DNA of 64,000 nucleotides from Methylobacterium sp. DB0501 (GTDB taxonomy: Bacteria; Pseudomonadota; Alphaproteobacteria; Rhizobiales; Beijerinckiaceae): NCBI RefSeq assembly GCF_011043735.1, contig NZ_JAAKGV010000016.1:124001-188000 (forward strand), read 5' to 3'. A program made the translations under genes and the position numbers. The notes beneath the pieces were generated by a model. It was not told the origin of the DNA. It searched no databases and was given only the letters and a program-made list of their open reading frames with translations. Shown piece by piece: positions 53,829-61,875 of the stretch; the stretch's first letter is position 1; every line of letters starts with the position of its first letter.

Positions 53829-54159
53829 AGCGGTCCGGAAGGGCAGGGCGCACGGTCAGAATTCCCGCACTGCGACCATTGGGCCTCGCCGGGATGGTTT
53901 TCAGTGCCGGCAGCGTCCGGTCAAATCGGAGATGGTGTGGTCAGGCTCGAACAGCATGGCGAGCGAAATCGATCGAGGTCCGCGATCGTGGTACAGCGAT
54001 GCTTGCATGCCCGATCGACTTCACTGCACCCGCAGTCTTCGTCACGGTCGTGGCATCGTCGGCCCGCCGCCGCGAGACCTTCGACGCCGTTACTGCCGTG
54101 GAGTTCTCGGATTTGCGAGATCCGAGACGATGTCCGGACACCGCCTCGCAAACCCGCGA

Positions 54160-54250
54160 CGGCGGAGCTTTGCTCCGCACGCCTGAGCGAAACCGAAATC
54201 CGCATCGCCGAAACTACTGCGTAGCCATCGCCGAGCGACCGGTCGCCGGA
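54160..54250 (+). repeat. Structured dispersed repeat, family 4
   Basis: Hairpin GGAGC-TTT-GCTCC, then GAGCGAAACCGAAATCCGCA and CTACTGCGTAG with CATCGCCGAGCGACCGGTCG. It corresponds to the minus-strand element at 20341-20430. Confidence 0.6.
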
Positions 54251-54367
54251 CGAGGCGCAGGGCTCACTCCGCTCGTGTGGGCGCGCAGAGCCCCGTGCTG
54301 GCTTGTTCCGGACGCTCGTCGTCGCCCGCGGTCGGGCGCCGCTCCGGGCTGGAGGTGCAAGTCCGGG

Positions 54368-54700
54368 CTAGAAGTAGAAGCGCGGGCCGTAGATCCGGCG
54401 ATAGTGCGGCCGGTAATAGGGCCGATAGTACCGACGGTAATACGGGCGATAGGCGCGCCGGTAATACGGCCGGTAGGAGTAGCGGCGATAGGGCCGATAG
54501 CCGTAATACCGCCGGTAGGGCCGGTACCGGTAGTAGCGGCGATAGTAATAGGCCTTGTCGACCAGGGGCGCGGCGGTGCCGACGCCGGCCGCGACGGCGC
54601 CGGCGGTCGGCAGGGCGGCGGCGGAGCTGCGGCTGGTGCCGAGCCCGATCCCGGCGACGAGCAGGGTCAGCACCAGGCTGATCCATCGAAGGGCGCGCAT
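54368..54700 (-). CDS. Small exported Tyr/Arg-rich repeat protein
   Basis: 110 aa. A signal peptide (MRALRWISLVLTLLVAGIGLG) and an Ala/Gly-rich stretch are followed by about 55 residues built almost only from Tyr, Arg and Pro in YRPYYRRYY-type repeats ending GPRFYF. The function is unknown; similar small exported proteins are common in Methylobacterium-like bacteria. The extreme bias suggests a charged, aromatic surface that could bind polysaccharide, membrane or nucleic acid outside the cytoplasm. The ATG at 54700 begins the signal peptide and has GGGAGATCGAACGC upstream. It is a single gene. Confidence 0.8.
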   Translation of the reverse strand: MRALRWISLVLTLLVAGIGLGTSRSSAAALPTAGAVAAGVGTAAPLVDKAYYYRRYYRYRPYRRYYGYRPYRRYSYRPYYRRAYRPYYRRYYRPYYRPHYRRIYGPRFYF

Positions 54701-55135
54701 GCGTTCGATCTCCCTCGGGCGTCCCGGCACTCCCTGCCGTCGCCTCGGCTGCGGCTTGATGATACGGCTCGCTCCCGCCGGACGTCGCGTCCGCCGGGAC
54801 GCCCGCCGGACGACCCAGGGGCGCTGGCGGATGATCTAGACGCGGACTGCCCCGCTTCAATCGTCGGACACGAAAAACGTCGCGTCATCTTCCAGCTTCG
54901 AGGAAAAACTCGCGTCCGGGTCCCGTCTCCGTATCGAGCCGGCGGGCCGGCTCCCCGCCGGGGCCGCGGTGCCCGGGCTCGCTCGCCCCGGGTCAGCTTG
55001 CCGACGTCCCTTGCCGACGTCCCTTGCCGGGATCACTTGCCGGGTCCGCGACGCCCGTCTACCTGTCGGGGCCGGCCTCGGGCCTCGGCCGTAGGACCCG
55101 GCTGCAGACCCGGCCATCGGAGACCCCGCCCCGCC
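54701..55135. other. Intergenic region upstream of the S49 peptidase gene
   Basis: 435 bases between divergent genes. It carries a 13-bp tandem array at 54998-55049. The promoter of the Tyr/Arg-rich protein should lie near 54720-54780. Nothing else is seen. Confidence 0.6.
54998..55049 (+). repeat. Tandem repeat, 13-bp unit, four copies
   Basis: TTGCCGACGTCCC twice, then TTGCCGGGATCAC and TTGCCGGGTCCGC, head to tail and 86 bases before the S49 peptidase start. Confidence 0.75.
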
Positions 55136-55999
55136 ATGCCGTTCCGGCCCCTCGCCGCCCTGCGCGCTGTCCTGCCCGAGCGTTGGGCCCGCCGTCACCC
55201 GGTCGTGCCGGTCGTCCGCCTGAGCGGCGCCATCGGGGCGGTCTCGCCGCTGCGGGCCGGCCTCTCCCTCGGCACCTGCGCGCCGGCCCTGGAGCGGGCG
55301 TTCGGCATGAAGGGGATCCGGGCGGTGGCGCTCGTCGTCAACTCGCCGGGCGGCTCGGCGGCACAGTCGCACCTGATCTTCCGCCGCATCCGGGCGCTCG
55401 CCGCCGAGGCCGGGGTGCCGGTCCTCGCCTTCGTGGAGGATGTCGCCGCGTCGGGCGGCTACATGATCGCCTGCGCGGCCGACGAGATCCACTGCGACCC
55501 GTCCTCCCTCGTCGGCTCGATCGGGGTCGTGTCGGCGGGGTTCGGCTTCACCGGGCTGATCGAGCGCCTCGGCGTCGAGCGCCGGGTCCACACCGCCGGC
55601 AAGGCCAAGGCGATGCTCGACCCGTTCCGGCCCGAGAACCCGGACGACGTCGCCCGGCTCAAGGCCATCCAGGCCGACGTGCAGGCGATGTTCACGGACC
55701 TCGTCCGCAGCCGCCGGCCCGCCCTCAAGGGCGATCCCGACGATCTCTTCTCCGGCGCGGTCTGGACCGGCCGCCAGGGCCTGGCGCTCGGCCTCGTCGA
55801 CGGCCACGGCGACGTCCGCTCGGTCCTGCGCGCCCGCTTCGGCGATAAGGTCAAGCTCACGCTCGTCGAGCCCGTCCGCGGCGGCCTCCTCGCCCGGCTG
55901 CTGCGCCGGCGCGAGCCGGGCGCGGTCGGGATCGCGGCGATCGAGGGCGCGCTGGCGGTCCTCGACGAGCGCGCCGCCTTCGCCCGCTACGGGTTGTAG
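55136..55999 (+). CDS. S49 family (SppA-like) peptidase
   Basis: 287 aa. AVALVVNSPGGSAAQSHLIF is the substrate strand, the catalytic Ser is in DVAASGGYMIACAAD and the catalytic Lys in TAGKAKAMLDPFRP; SLVGSIGVVSAGFGF is also typical. SppA-type proteases cut leftover signal peptides and other membrane fragments. No obvious N-terminal membrane anchor is visible (MPFRPLAALRAVLPERWARR), as in several short alphaproteobacterial members. It is a single plus-strand gene. Confidence 0.93.
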   Translation: MPFRPLAALRAVLPERWARRHPVVPVVRLSGAIGAVSPLRAGLSLGTCAPALERAFGMKGIRAVALVVNSPGGSAAQSHLIFRRIRALAAEAGVPVLAFVEDVAASGGYMIACAADEIHCDPSSLVGSIGVVSAGFGFTGLIERLGVERRVHTAGKAKAMLDPFRPENPDDVARLKAIQADVQAMFTDLVRSRRPALKGDPDDLFSGAVWTGRQGLALGLVDGHGDVRSVLRARFGDKVKLTLVEPVRGGLLARLLRRREPGAVGIAAIEGALAVLDERAAFARYGL

Positions 56000-56006
56000 C
56001 GCCGCT

Positions 56007-56384
56007 TCACGGCGCGGCCCCGTCCCGCAGGCTCGCCGGCAGCTGGGTCAGGCACAGGATCTGGTCCTGGCGCTCGTAGGTCTCGCGCTCGCGGATCGCC
56101 CGCTCGACCTCCTCGGTGCCGGCGCTGGAATAGCGCAGCCCGAACGGGATCGAGCCGTCCTTCGGGTAGGTGGCGAGCTTGCGCCGCGTCTCGGCCCGGC
56201 AATAGGCAGCCCAGTCCGGCGACAGGCCGAGCCGGCGGGCATACTCCGCCACCGCGATCCCGACCCGCCTCTGCGCCTCGCGCTCGGTCCGGGCGAGCGC
56301 CCGGTCGTCGAGGCCGTTGATCAGCCCGCTGACGACGAAGCCGAGGGCCACCGCGATGCTCATCAGGACGAACAGGCTGCGCAT
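56007..56384 (-). CDS. Small membrane-anchored protein of unknown function
   Basis: 125 aa. One N-terminal helix (SLFVLMSIAVALGFVVSGLI) serves as anchor or signal, and the rest is charged and helical (DRALARTEREAQRRVGIAVAEYARRL). A later part has two Cys (YCRAET, ILCLTQLP). I do not recognise the family. The ATG at 56384 starts right at the hydrophobic helix. It converges on the S49 gene with seven bases between the stops. Confidence 0.65.
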   Translation of the reverse strand: MRSLFVLMSIAVALGFVVSGLINGLDDRALARTEREAQRRVGIAVAEYARRLGLSPDWAAYCRAETRRKLATYPKDGSIPFGLRYSSAGTEEVERAIRERETYERQDQILCLTQLPASLRDGAAP

Positions 56385-56689
56385 GCGGGGGGCCTGCTCC
56401 CTCGTGAGGCGGCGTGGGCGGTAGGTGTCGCGCGGGGTGGGGTTCGGCAAGGCGGGGTGGGCCAGCGCGTCCGATCGTTTCGCCGTCTCCGATGCCGATA
56501 ACCCCTCCACGTCATTCGGGGGCCGCGCAGCGGAGCCCGGAATCCAGAACCGCGGATGGTGCAGGACAATGCGGCGAGCGTTCCGCTTCGTTCCTCACCA
56601 CCGGCGGTTCCGGATTCCGGGCTCTCGCCTTCGGCGAGCCCCGGAATGACGCGGAGGGTTTTACATCGGCCCGAGCAAAGCCATTGTTC
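56385..56689. other. Intergenic region with a family 1 repeat
   Basis: 305 bases between two minus-strand genes; almost half is the repeat at 56510-56651. The rest should hold the promoter of the small membrane protein gene. Confidence 0.55.
56510..56651. repeat. Palindromic repeat, family 1 (long form, about 142 bp)
   Basis: Imperfect arms starting CGTCATTCGGGGGCCGCGCA and ending CCCCGGAATGACG, with inner blocks GGAATCCAGAACCGC and GCGGTTCCGGATTCC, around a 50-base centre. Same size and plan as the copy at 11880-12021. Confidence 0.8.
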
Positions 56690-57331
56690 TCAATACGGTG
56701 ACCCATACGAATAATACGTCCCGCCGTAAGGCGACGGATAGGTCGCCCCGACCGGCCGCCAGCCGTCGTCGCCCCATGGGTCGGAGCCGCGGCCGCGGGC
56801 CGCGCGGACGACCGGGGTGAAGCCGTCCCGGTCGAGCCGCTCCCGGCGCGCCCGCGCCTCCCGCCGCGGCGCGGCGCGGCCGGCGATCGCGGTCTCGTCG
56901 CCGCCGATCACCACGCGGGTGTTGCCCATGCCCTCGGCCCTGACGAGGGCGTAGAGCATAGCGGCCTTGCCCGGGGCGAGGCGCACGCAGCCGTGCGAGG
57001 CGGGGGTGCCGAGGCGGCCGGTATGGGAGCTGCCGTGGATGGCGTGGCCGCGGCCGGTGAAGAAGATCGCGTGCGGCATCGGCGCGTCGTCCCACTCGCG
57101 CGAGCGGTAATCGACCGCCATGCGCGAGGGCGAGAAGGCGCCGCGGGGCGTGCTGTAGCCGGCCATGCCGGTCGAGACCGGCCAGTCGTAGAGCGTCTGG
57201 CCGTCGCGCGTCACGGTCATCCGCTGGGTGGTCTTGTCGACCCGGATCAGGATCCCGGCCCGCGCCTCGTTGGCCCCGACACCGGCCCCCGCCACGCAGA
57301 GGGCGACGAGGAGTGCTGTTGCGGCGCGCAT
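56690..57331 (-). CDS. L,D-transpeptidase (YkuD family)
   Basis: 213 aa with a signal peptide (MRAATALLVALCVAGAGVGA). The catalytic domain (about 28-140) contains IHGSSHTGRLGTPASHGCVR with the nucleophile Cys and the two His. The C-terminal 70 residues are Arg-rich then Tyr/Gly/Ser-rich (YPSPYGGTYYSYGSPY). It forms 3-3 cross-links in peptidoglycan or attaches proteins to it, in the periplasm. It is a single gene. Confidence 0.95.
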   Translation of the reverse strand: MRAATALLVALCVAGAGVGANEARAGILIRVDKTTQRMTVTRDGQTLYDWPVSTGMAGYSTPRGAFSPSRMAVDYRSREWDDAPMPHAIFFTGRGHAIHGSSHTGRLGTPASHGCVRLAPGKAAMLYALVRAEGMGNTRVVIGGDETAIAGRAAPRREARARRERLDRDGFTPVVRAARGRGSDPWGDDGWRPVGATYPSPYGGTYYSYGSPY

Positions 57332-57440
57332 CGTGGAGAATTCCTTATCCGGCTGGACGCGGAGGCATTATGCCACGCTTGAATGCCGGAAAGACGTGCG
57401 CGCCGCGTCAAGGTTCCCGGGTTTTACTGTGCAGAAACCT

Positions 57441-59528
57441 TTATGTGCCGGCCACCTCCGGCTCCCAGCCGATCGCCCGGCGCAGGAAGGCGGCGCCGAG
57501 GGCCGCGAAGGCGGCGGTCTCGGCGCTGGTCTTGCCATGCGAGTGGCCGCCGGCCTCGGGCTCGTAGAAGCGGGCGTCGTAGCCGAGCGCCTGGAGCTTG
57601 GCCGCCATCTTGCGGGCGTGGCCCGGATGCACCCGGTCGTCGCGCCGGGTGGTGGCGATCAGGATCGGCGGGTAGGGCTTGCCGGCTTCCGCGACGTGGT
57701 AGGCCGAGATGTGCTGCAGGAAGGCCCAGTCCTCCGGCTTGTCCGGGTCGCCGTACTCGGCGATCCAGCTCGCGCCGGCGAGCAGCTTGGTGTAGCGGCG
57801 CATGTCGATCAGCGGCACGGTGCAGAACAGCGCCCCGAAGCGCTCGGGGTAGCGCGTCAGCATGTTGGCGATGAGGAGTCCGCCATTCGAGCCGCCCTCG
57901 GCGGCGATGCGGCCGGGCCGGGTCACGCCGCGGCGCACCAGGTCGGCGGCCACCGCCGCGAAGTCGTCGTGGGTCAGCGCCTTGCCCGCGCGCCGGCCGG
58001 CCTCGTGCCAGCGGGTGCCGAACTCGCCGCCGCCGCGGATGTTGGCCACCACCCGGGTGCCGCCCTTGGCGAGCCAGAGCCGGCCGAGCACCGCCGAGTA
58101 GCCGGCGAGGTTCGTCACCTGGAAGCCGCCATACCCCGAGAGGTGCACCGGCGCCTCGCCGGTCTCCCCCGGCGGGCCGGCCTGGACGTAGGGGATGCGC
58201 TCGCCGTCGCTCGACACGGCCTCGTGCCGGGTCACCACCAGCCCGTCGGCCTCGAACAGGGACGGGGCCTGCTTCAGCAGGGTCGGGGCGGCGAGGTCCG
58301 GGTTCGTCGCCAGCAGGGTCGAGGGGGTGACGGGGTCGTTCGCCGCCACCAGGAGGTCGCCGTTCGATTCCTCCTCCTCGCCGTCCATCGACCAGACGCT
58401 GACCACGCCGAGCTCCGGCAGGCCGGCGACCCGGCTCTCGGTCCAGCCGGACCCGGCGGGGGTGAAGACCGGGAACGTCGCCTTCAGGTCGTCGAGGACC
58501 GAGATCACCAGCCGCCCGCCGGTCCAGAAGAAGCCCTGCAGCGCCCGGCGCGGGCCGGGGGTGAACAGAACCTGGAAACCCCTGTCCCCCGCCAGGAAGG
58601 CATCGAGCCCGATGCCGAGCACGCTGTCGGCCGGATGGGTCGTCCCGCCGACCTCCCAGGGCGTCCGGGTGCGGATGGCGAGGAAGCCGCGATGCCAGTG
58701 GGCGTCGGCATCGGTCGGGATGTCGAGCCGGGTCTTCGGCCCGGTGCGGTCGCCGAGATCGATCGTGCCGTCGAAGAAGCCGGTGCGCTCGGCGAAGACC
58801 AGGCGCTCCGGATGCGCCTCCCGGTCCGGATAGCCGTAGGCGACCATGCTGGTCGGGCCGGCCGAGAAGATCACCGGGGCTTCGAGCGGGTCGGTGCCGC
58901 GCCGCCACAGCCGCACGGTGCGGGCGTAGCCCGACGGCGTCGCGTGCTCGGGCCCGCCGAGGGGGGAGGCGAGGAGCAGCGTGTCGGGATCGAGCCAGAC
59001 CGGGATGCTCTTCGCTTCCGGCAGGGTGAAACCGCCCTCGACGAAGCGGCGCTCGGCGAGGTCGAACTCGCGCACCACCGTGGCGTCGCCGCCGCCGCGG
59101 GAGAGCTGGACCAGGGCCCGGGCGTGGCTGCCCGGCAGGCTGGCGGCGCCGCTCCACACCCAGTCCTCGCCCTCGTCGCGGGCCAGAGCGTCGAGATCGA
59201 GGAGCACGTCCCAGGCCGGCTCGGCCTTGGCGTACTCGTCTTGCGTGGTGCGCCGCCACAGGCCGCGGGGATGCCCGGCATCCTGCCACAGGTTGTAGAA
59301 CAGGCCGCCGCGCCGGGTCACGCCCGGGATCTTGTCCGGCCGGTCGAGGGCGGCCTTCAGCCCGTCGCGGTCCGCGGCGGTGCGGCCGTCGGCATAGGCC
59401 GCCAGCGTGTCGGCGTTCTGCGCCTCGACCCAGGCGAGCGCCCGCTCGCCGTCGATCTCCTCGAGCCAGAGATGGGGATCGTCGTCGGGGGCCTGGAGGG
59501 TCGGGCGGGGATCGGGGGTCAGCGGCAT
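57441..59528 (-). CDS. Prolyl oligopeptidase family serine peptidase (S9A)
   Basis: 695 aa. An N-terminal seven-bladed propeller (about 75-430, preceded by DDPHLWLEEIDGERALAWVE, the S9A N-terminal mark) caps an alpha/beta-hydrolase domain. The catalytic Ser is in AEGGSNGGLLIANML, the Asp side in DDRVHPGHARKMAA and the His in AGGHSHGKTSAET. Lacking a signal peptide, it is probably cytoplasmic and cleaves short proline-containing peptides. The start ATG at 59528 gives the usual family length. Confidence 0.95.
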   Translation of the reverse strand: MPLTPDPRPTLQAPDDDPHLWLEEIDGERALAWVEAQNADTLAAYADGRTAADRDGLKAALDRPDKIPGVTRRGGLFYNLWQDAGHPRGLWRRTTQDEYAKAEPAWDVLLDLDALARDEGEDWVWSGAASLPGSHARALVQLSRGGGDATVVREFDLAERRFVEGGFTLPEAKSIPVWLDPDTLLLASPLGGPEHATPSGYARTVRLWRRGTDPLEAPVIFSAGPTSMVAYGYPDREAHPERLVFAERTGFFDGTIDLGDRTGPKTRLDIPTDADAHWHRGFLAIRTRTPWEVGGTTHPADSVLGIGLDAFLAGDRGFQVLFTPGPRRALQGFFWTGGRLVISVLDDLKATFPVFTPAGSGWTESRVAGLPELGVVSVWSMDGEEEESNGDLLVAANDPVTPSTLLATNPDLAAPTLLKQAPSLFEADGLVVTRHEAVSSDGERIPYVQAGPPGETGEAPVHLSGYGGFQVTNLAGYSAVLGRLWLAKGGTRVVANIRGGGEFGTRWHEAGRRAGKALTHDDFAAVAADLVRRGVTRPGRIAAEGGSNGGLLIANMLTRYPERFGALFCTVPLIDMRRYTKLLAGASWIAEYGDPDKPEDWAFLQHISAYHVAEAGKPYPPILIATTRRDDRVHPGHARKMAAKLQALGYDARFYEPEAGGHSHGKTSAETAAFAALGAAFLRRAIGWEPEVAGT

Positions 59529-59718
59529 GCCTGGCTCGTCGGTTCGCGGTGTCTCGAAGATCTAGCTTGAAGATCTAGCTTGGCCTGGGGCCGGGTCCAG
59601 GGTTGATGCCGGAGGGGAACACCGGGCGCGGGCGTGCAGCGTCGTCATACGGTTGCAACAGCCCGCCTGTTTGAGGGGAGGACAGGGCGCGGGTCGGCAC
59701 CGGCCCGGGAGGACCCGC

Positions 59719-60864
59719 ATGACCGGTACCGGCATCGCCGCCATCATCTGCCTCGCCCTCACGCTGATCAACCTCGCGAGCCTCGCCATCGCGCTGCGCC
59801 GCCTCGGCCGGCCGGATCCCGAGCCGGCGGGAGGCGCGGAGGGGCCGGTCACGATCGTGCGGCCGGTCTGCGGCCTCGAGACCTACAGCGAGGAGACCCT
59901 GCTCTCCGGCTTCCGCCTCGCCTATCCGGCCTACGAGCTGATCTTCTGCGTCGCCCGCGCCACCGATCCGATCGTGCCGCTCGTCGAGCGGCTGATCGCC
60001 GGTCACCCCTGCGTGCCGGCCCGGCTGGTCGTCGGCGACGAGCGGGTGAGCGACAACCCGAAGCTCAACAACTGCATCCGCGGCTGGGAGGCGGCGCGGC
60101 ACGACTGGATCGTGCTGGCCGATTCGAACGTGCTGATGCCGCCCGACTACATCCAGCGCCTGCGCGCCGCCTGGCGGCCGGATACCGGCCTCGTCTGCTC
60201 GACGCCGGTCGGGACGCGGCCCGGCAGCGTCTGGGCCGAGATCGAGTGCGCCTTCCTCAACACCCTCCAGGCCCGCTGGCAATATGTCGGCGAGGCGCTG
60301 GGCCTCGGCTTCGCGCAGGGCAAGAGCATGCTCTGGCACCGCCCCATGCTGGAGGCGAAGGGCGGCATCCGGGCCCTCGGCGCCGAGATCGCCGAGGATG
60401 CGGCGGCGACGAAGCTCGTGCGGGCGATGGGCCGGCAGGTCCACCTCGTCGCCTCGCCCTTCGCCCAGCCCCTCGGCCCCCGGCGCGCCGCCGAGGTGTG
60501 GTCGCGCCAGCTGCGCTGGGCACGGCTGCGCCGGGTCACCTTCCCGCTGTTCTTCGCCCCCGAGATCGGCACCGGCGCGGTGATCCCGATGCTGGCGGCC
60601 TATCCCGCGGCGGGCGGCGGCCTGTCCGGCCTCGCGGCGATGCTCGGGACCGGCACCGTCTGGTACGGCGCCGAATGGCGGCTCGCCGCCCGCAACGGCT
60701 GGCCGCGGTCCTGGCGCTGGCCGCTCGTCTGCCTCGCCCGCGACCTCCTGTTCGTGCCGATCTGGCTCGCCGCCTGGGTCGCCCGCGACATCGTCTGGCG
60801 CGGCAACGCCATGGACATCCGCACCAAGCCCGCCCGCCTCGGCACCGACGCCTCGGCGGCGTGA
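59719..60864 (+). CDS. Ceramide glucosyltransferase-type glycosyltransferase (GT21)
   Basis: 381 aa. One N-terminal membrane helix (IAAIICLALTLINLASLAIA), a GT-A domain with VTIVRPVCGLETYSEETLLS, WIVLADSNVLMPPDY (metal-binding acid region), GAEIAEDAAATKLVR and the RQLRW motif, and C-terminal hydrophobic helices. This group includes ceramide glucosyltransferases and HpnI of hopanoid synthesis, so it likely transfers a sugar to a membrane lipid. No hpn gene is beside it. The ATG at 59719 has a GGGAGGACC site. Confidence 0.9.
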   Translation: MTGTGIAAIICLALTLINLASLAIALRRLGRPDPEPAGGAEGPVTIVRPVCGLETYSEETLLSGFRLAYPAYELIFCVARATDPIVPLVERLIAGHPCVPARLVVGDERVSDNPKLNNCIRGWEAARHDWIVLADSNVLMPPDYIQRLRAAWRPDTGLVCSTPVGTRPGSVWAEIECAFLNTLQARWQYVGEALGLGFAQGKSMLWHRPMLEAKGGIRALGAEIAEDAAATKLVRAMGRQVHLVASPFAQPLGPRRAAEVWSRQLRWARLRRVTFPLFFAPEIGTGAVIPMLAAYPAAGGGLSGLAAMLGTGTVWYGAEWRLAARNGWPRSWRWPLVCLARDLLFVPIWLAAWVARDIVWRGNAMDIRTKPARLGTDASAA

Positions 60865-61281
60865 GGCGCTTGACGCCGGACGCCGGCGGGATCACCCTTT
60901 CTCCCGTCTTCCCGCCCCGGCGGGGAGGCGAGAACGGAGGGAGGTCATGACGCCACCCATGAGACGGGCCGCGACGATCGCCCCGGCAGCCGTTCGGGCC
61001 GAGGCGTAGCGGCAGATTTCACGGATGACGGGTGGAGGCGGCCCCATGGGGCGGCGAAGCCACGCGATGCGTGCGCCTTCCGGTGACCGGTGAGCCCCGA
61101 TCTCGGTCGCTTCCGCCTGGTGAGGCGCTGGCGCGGCATGGGAGGCCGCGAAGGCATCCCGGGGCCGCGCGGCGGAACCCGTGACGCAGAGTTGTCGCTC
61201 CCCGCCTGCCGCATGGCGTGTCCGGAATCGGTCGAGCGAAACGGGCAGGCGTCCGAGCCGTGGGCCCCCCGGCGACCCCCT
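60865..61281. other. Intergenic region after the GT21 gene
   Basis: 417 bases between convergent genes. GC-rich stems around 60905-60945 may end the GT21 transcript. A 20-codon frame with a strong ribosome-binding site lies at 60947-61009. No longer gene is supported. Confidence 0.55.
60947..61009 (+). CDS. Possible 20-residue peptide
   Basis: MTPPMRRAATIAPAAVRAEA, stop TAG, preceded at seven bases by GGAGGGAGG, one of the best Shine-Dalgarno sequences in the window. It follows the GT21 gene by 82 bases on the same strand. The peptide is basic at the front and Ala-rich; no family is known to me. Coding is uncertain. Confidence 0.2.
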   Translation: MTPPMRRAATIAPAAVRAEA

Positions 61282-61692
61282 TTACGAAGCCGGTACCGTC
61301 CAGATCCGGGTCAGCCGGGCGAGCCGCACCAGGGCGCTCTGGAACCGCTCGGACGTGTCCTCGACCCGGACGTGGATTCCGAGCGCGCTCAGGCTGACCA
61401 CGCGGGCCTCGACCTCGCCGATCGAGGCCGCCTCGATCCGGATCGGGGCGCCGGGCAGGAGCGCGGCCGTCGCCACCGGGGCCAGCAGCAGGCCGCCGCG
61501 GCTCAGGTTCAGGATCTCGGTGCGATGGCTCCGGCCGCCATGGTTCAGCCGCGCCGACAGGGTGACCGGGAAGCGCCGGTCGCGACGCCGCTCGGCGCCG
61601 TCCCGCGTGGATGCGCTCCTTGCCCCAGCGACGAGCGCCGCCGACGCTGGGGAAGCCGGACCGGTCTGTGGCGTGCGGGGCGTGGCGCTCAT
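61282..61692 (-). CDS. Single PilZ-domain protein
   Basis: 136 aa. After a Pro/Ser/Ala N terminus (1-33), the PilZ fold starts at RRRDRRFPVTLSARLN (RxxxR region) with LNLSRGGLLL as the (D/N)xSxxG motif, so c-di-GMP binding is plausible. It ends with RLARLTRIWTVPAS. It is divergent from the PAS hybrid kinase across 183 bases that contain a perfect CtrA-type site, so both genes may be cell-cycle controlled. Confidence 0.85.
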   Translation of the reverse strand: MSATPRTPQTGPASPASAALVAGARSASTRDGAERRRDRRFPVTLSARLNHGGRSHRTEILNLSRGGLLLAPVATAALLPGAPIRIEAASIGEVEARVVSLSALGIHVRVEDTSERFQSALVRLARLTRIWTVPAS

Positions 61693-61716
61693 GCCGGTTT
61701 TGGTCGCAGATAGAGG

Positions 61717-61731
61717 TTAAGTCTCGTTTAA
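61717..61731. promoter_or_regulatory. CtrA-type binding site
   Basis: TTAA-GTCTCGT-TTAA, the exact TTAA-N7-TTAA core bound by CtrA in alphaproteobacteria, in the gap between the divergent PilZ and hybrid kinase genes. A further palindrome TGGTTAACCA follows at 61739-61748. In this very GC-rich DNA such a cluster of TTAA is notable. Confidence 0.6.
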
Positions 61732-61875
61732 TGATTGTTGGTTAACCATGATCTGACAATTTTCTGCTCTCCCCGGGGGCCGGGTCCGGCATGACGATGG
61801 GTTGCGAGACGAGGCTGCATCCGGACACCCTCCGGGGGCGGGGGAGCATGGCCCGCGGCCGCGGGGGGCAGCGCC

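Larger units (their letters stand above)
53686..54367. other. Long gene-poor intergenic region
   Basis: 682 bases between the HD-GYP start and the Tyr/Arg-rich protein stop. It holds a CtrA-like site at 53813-53828 and a family 4 repeat at 54160-54250. Composition is milder than in genes. I see no gene in it; open frames overlap in several phases without a ribosome site. Confidence 0.6.

Noticed and set aside
52546..53853. Longer HD-GYP protein starting at 53853
   Set aside because: The extra 56 residues are not similar to anything, while the ATG at 53685 starts exactly at the receiver domain.
61848..61850. ATG as start of the hybrid kinase
   Set aside because: It is out of frame with the PAS-kinase sequence; GTG at 61876 is the first in-frame start with a ribosome site.
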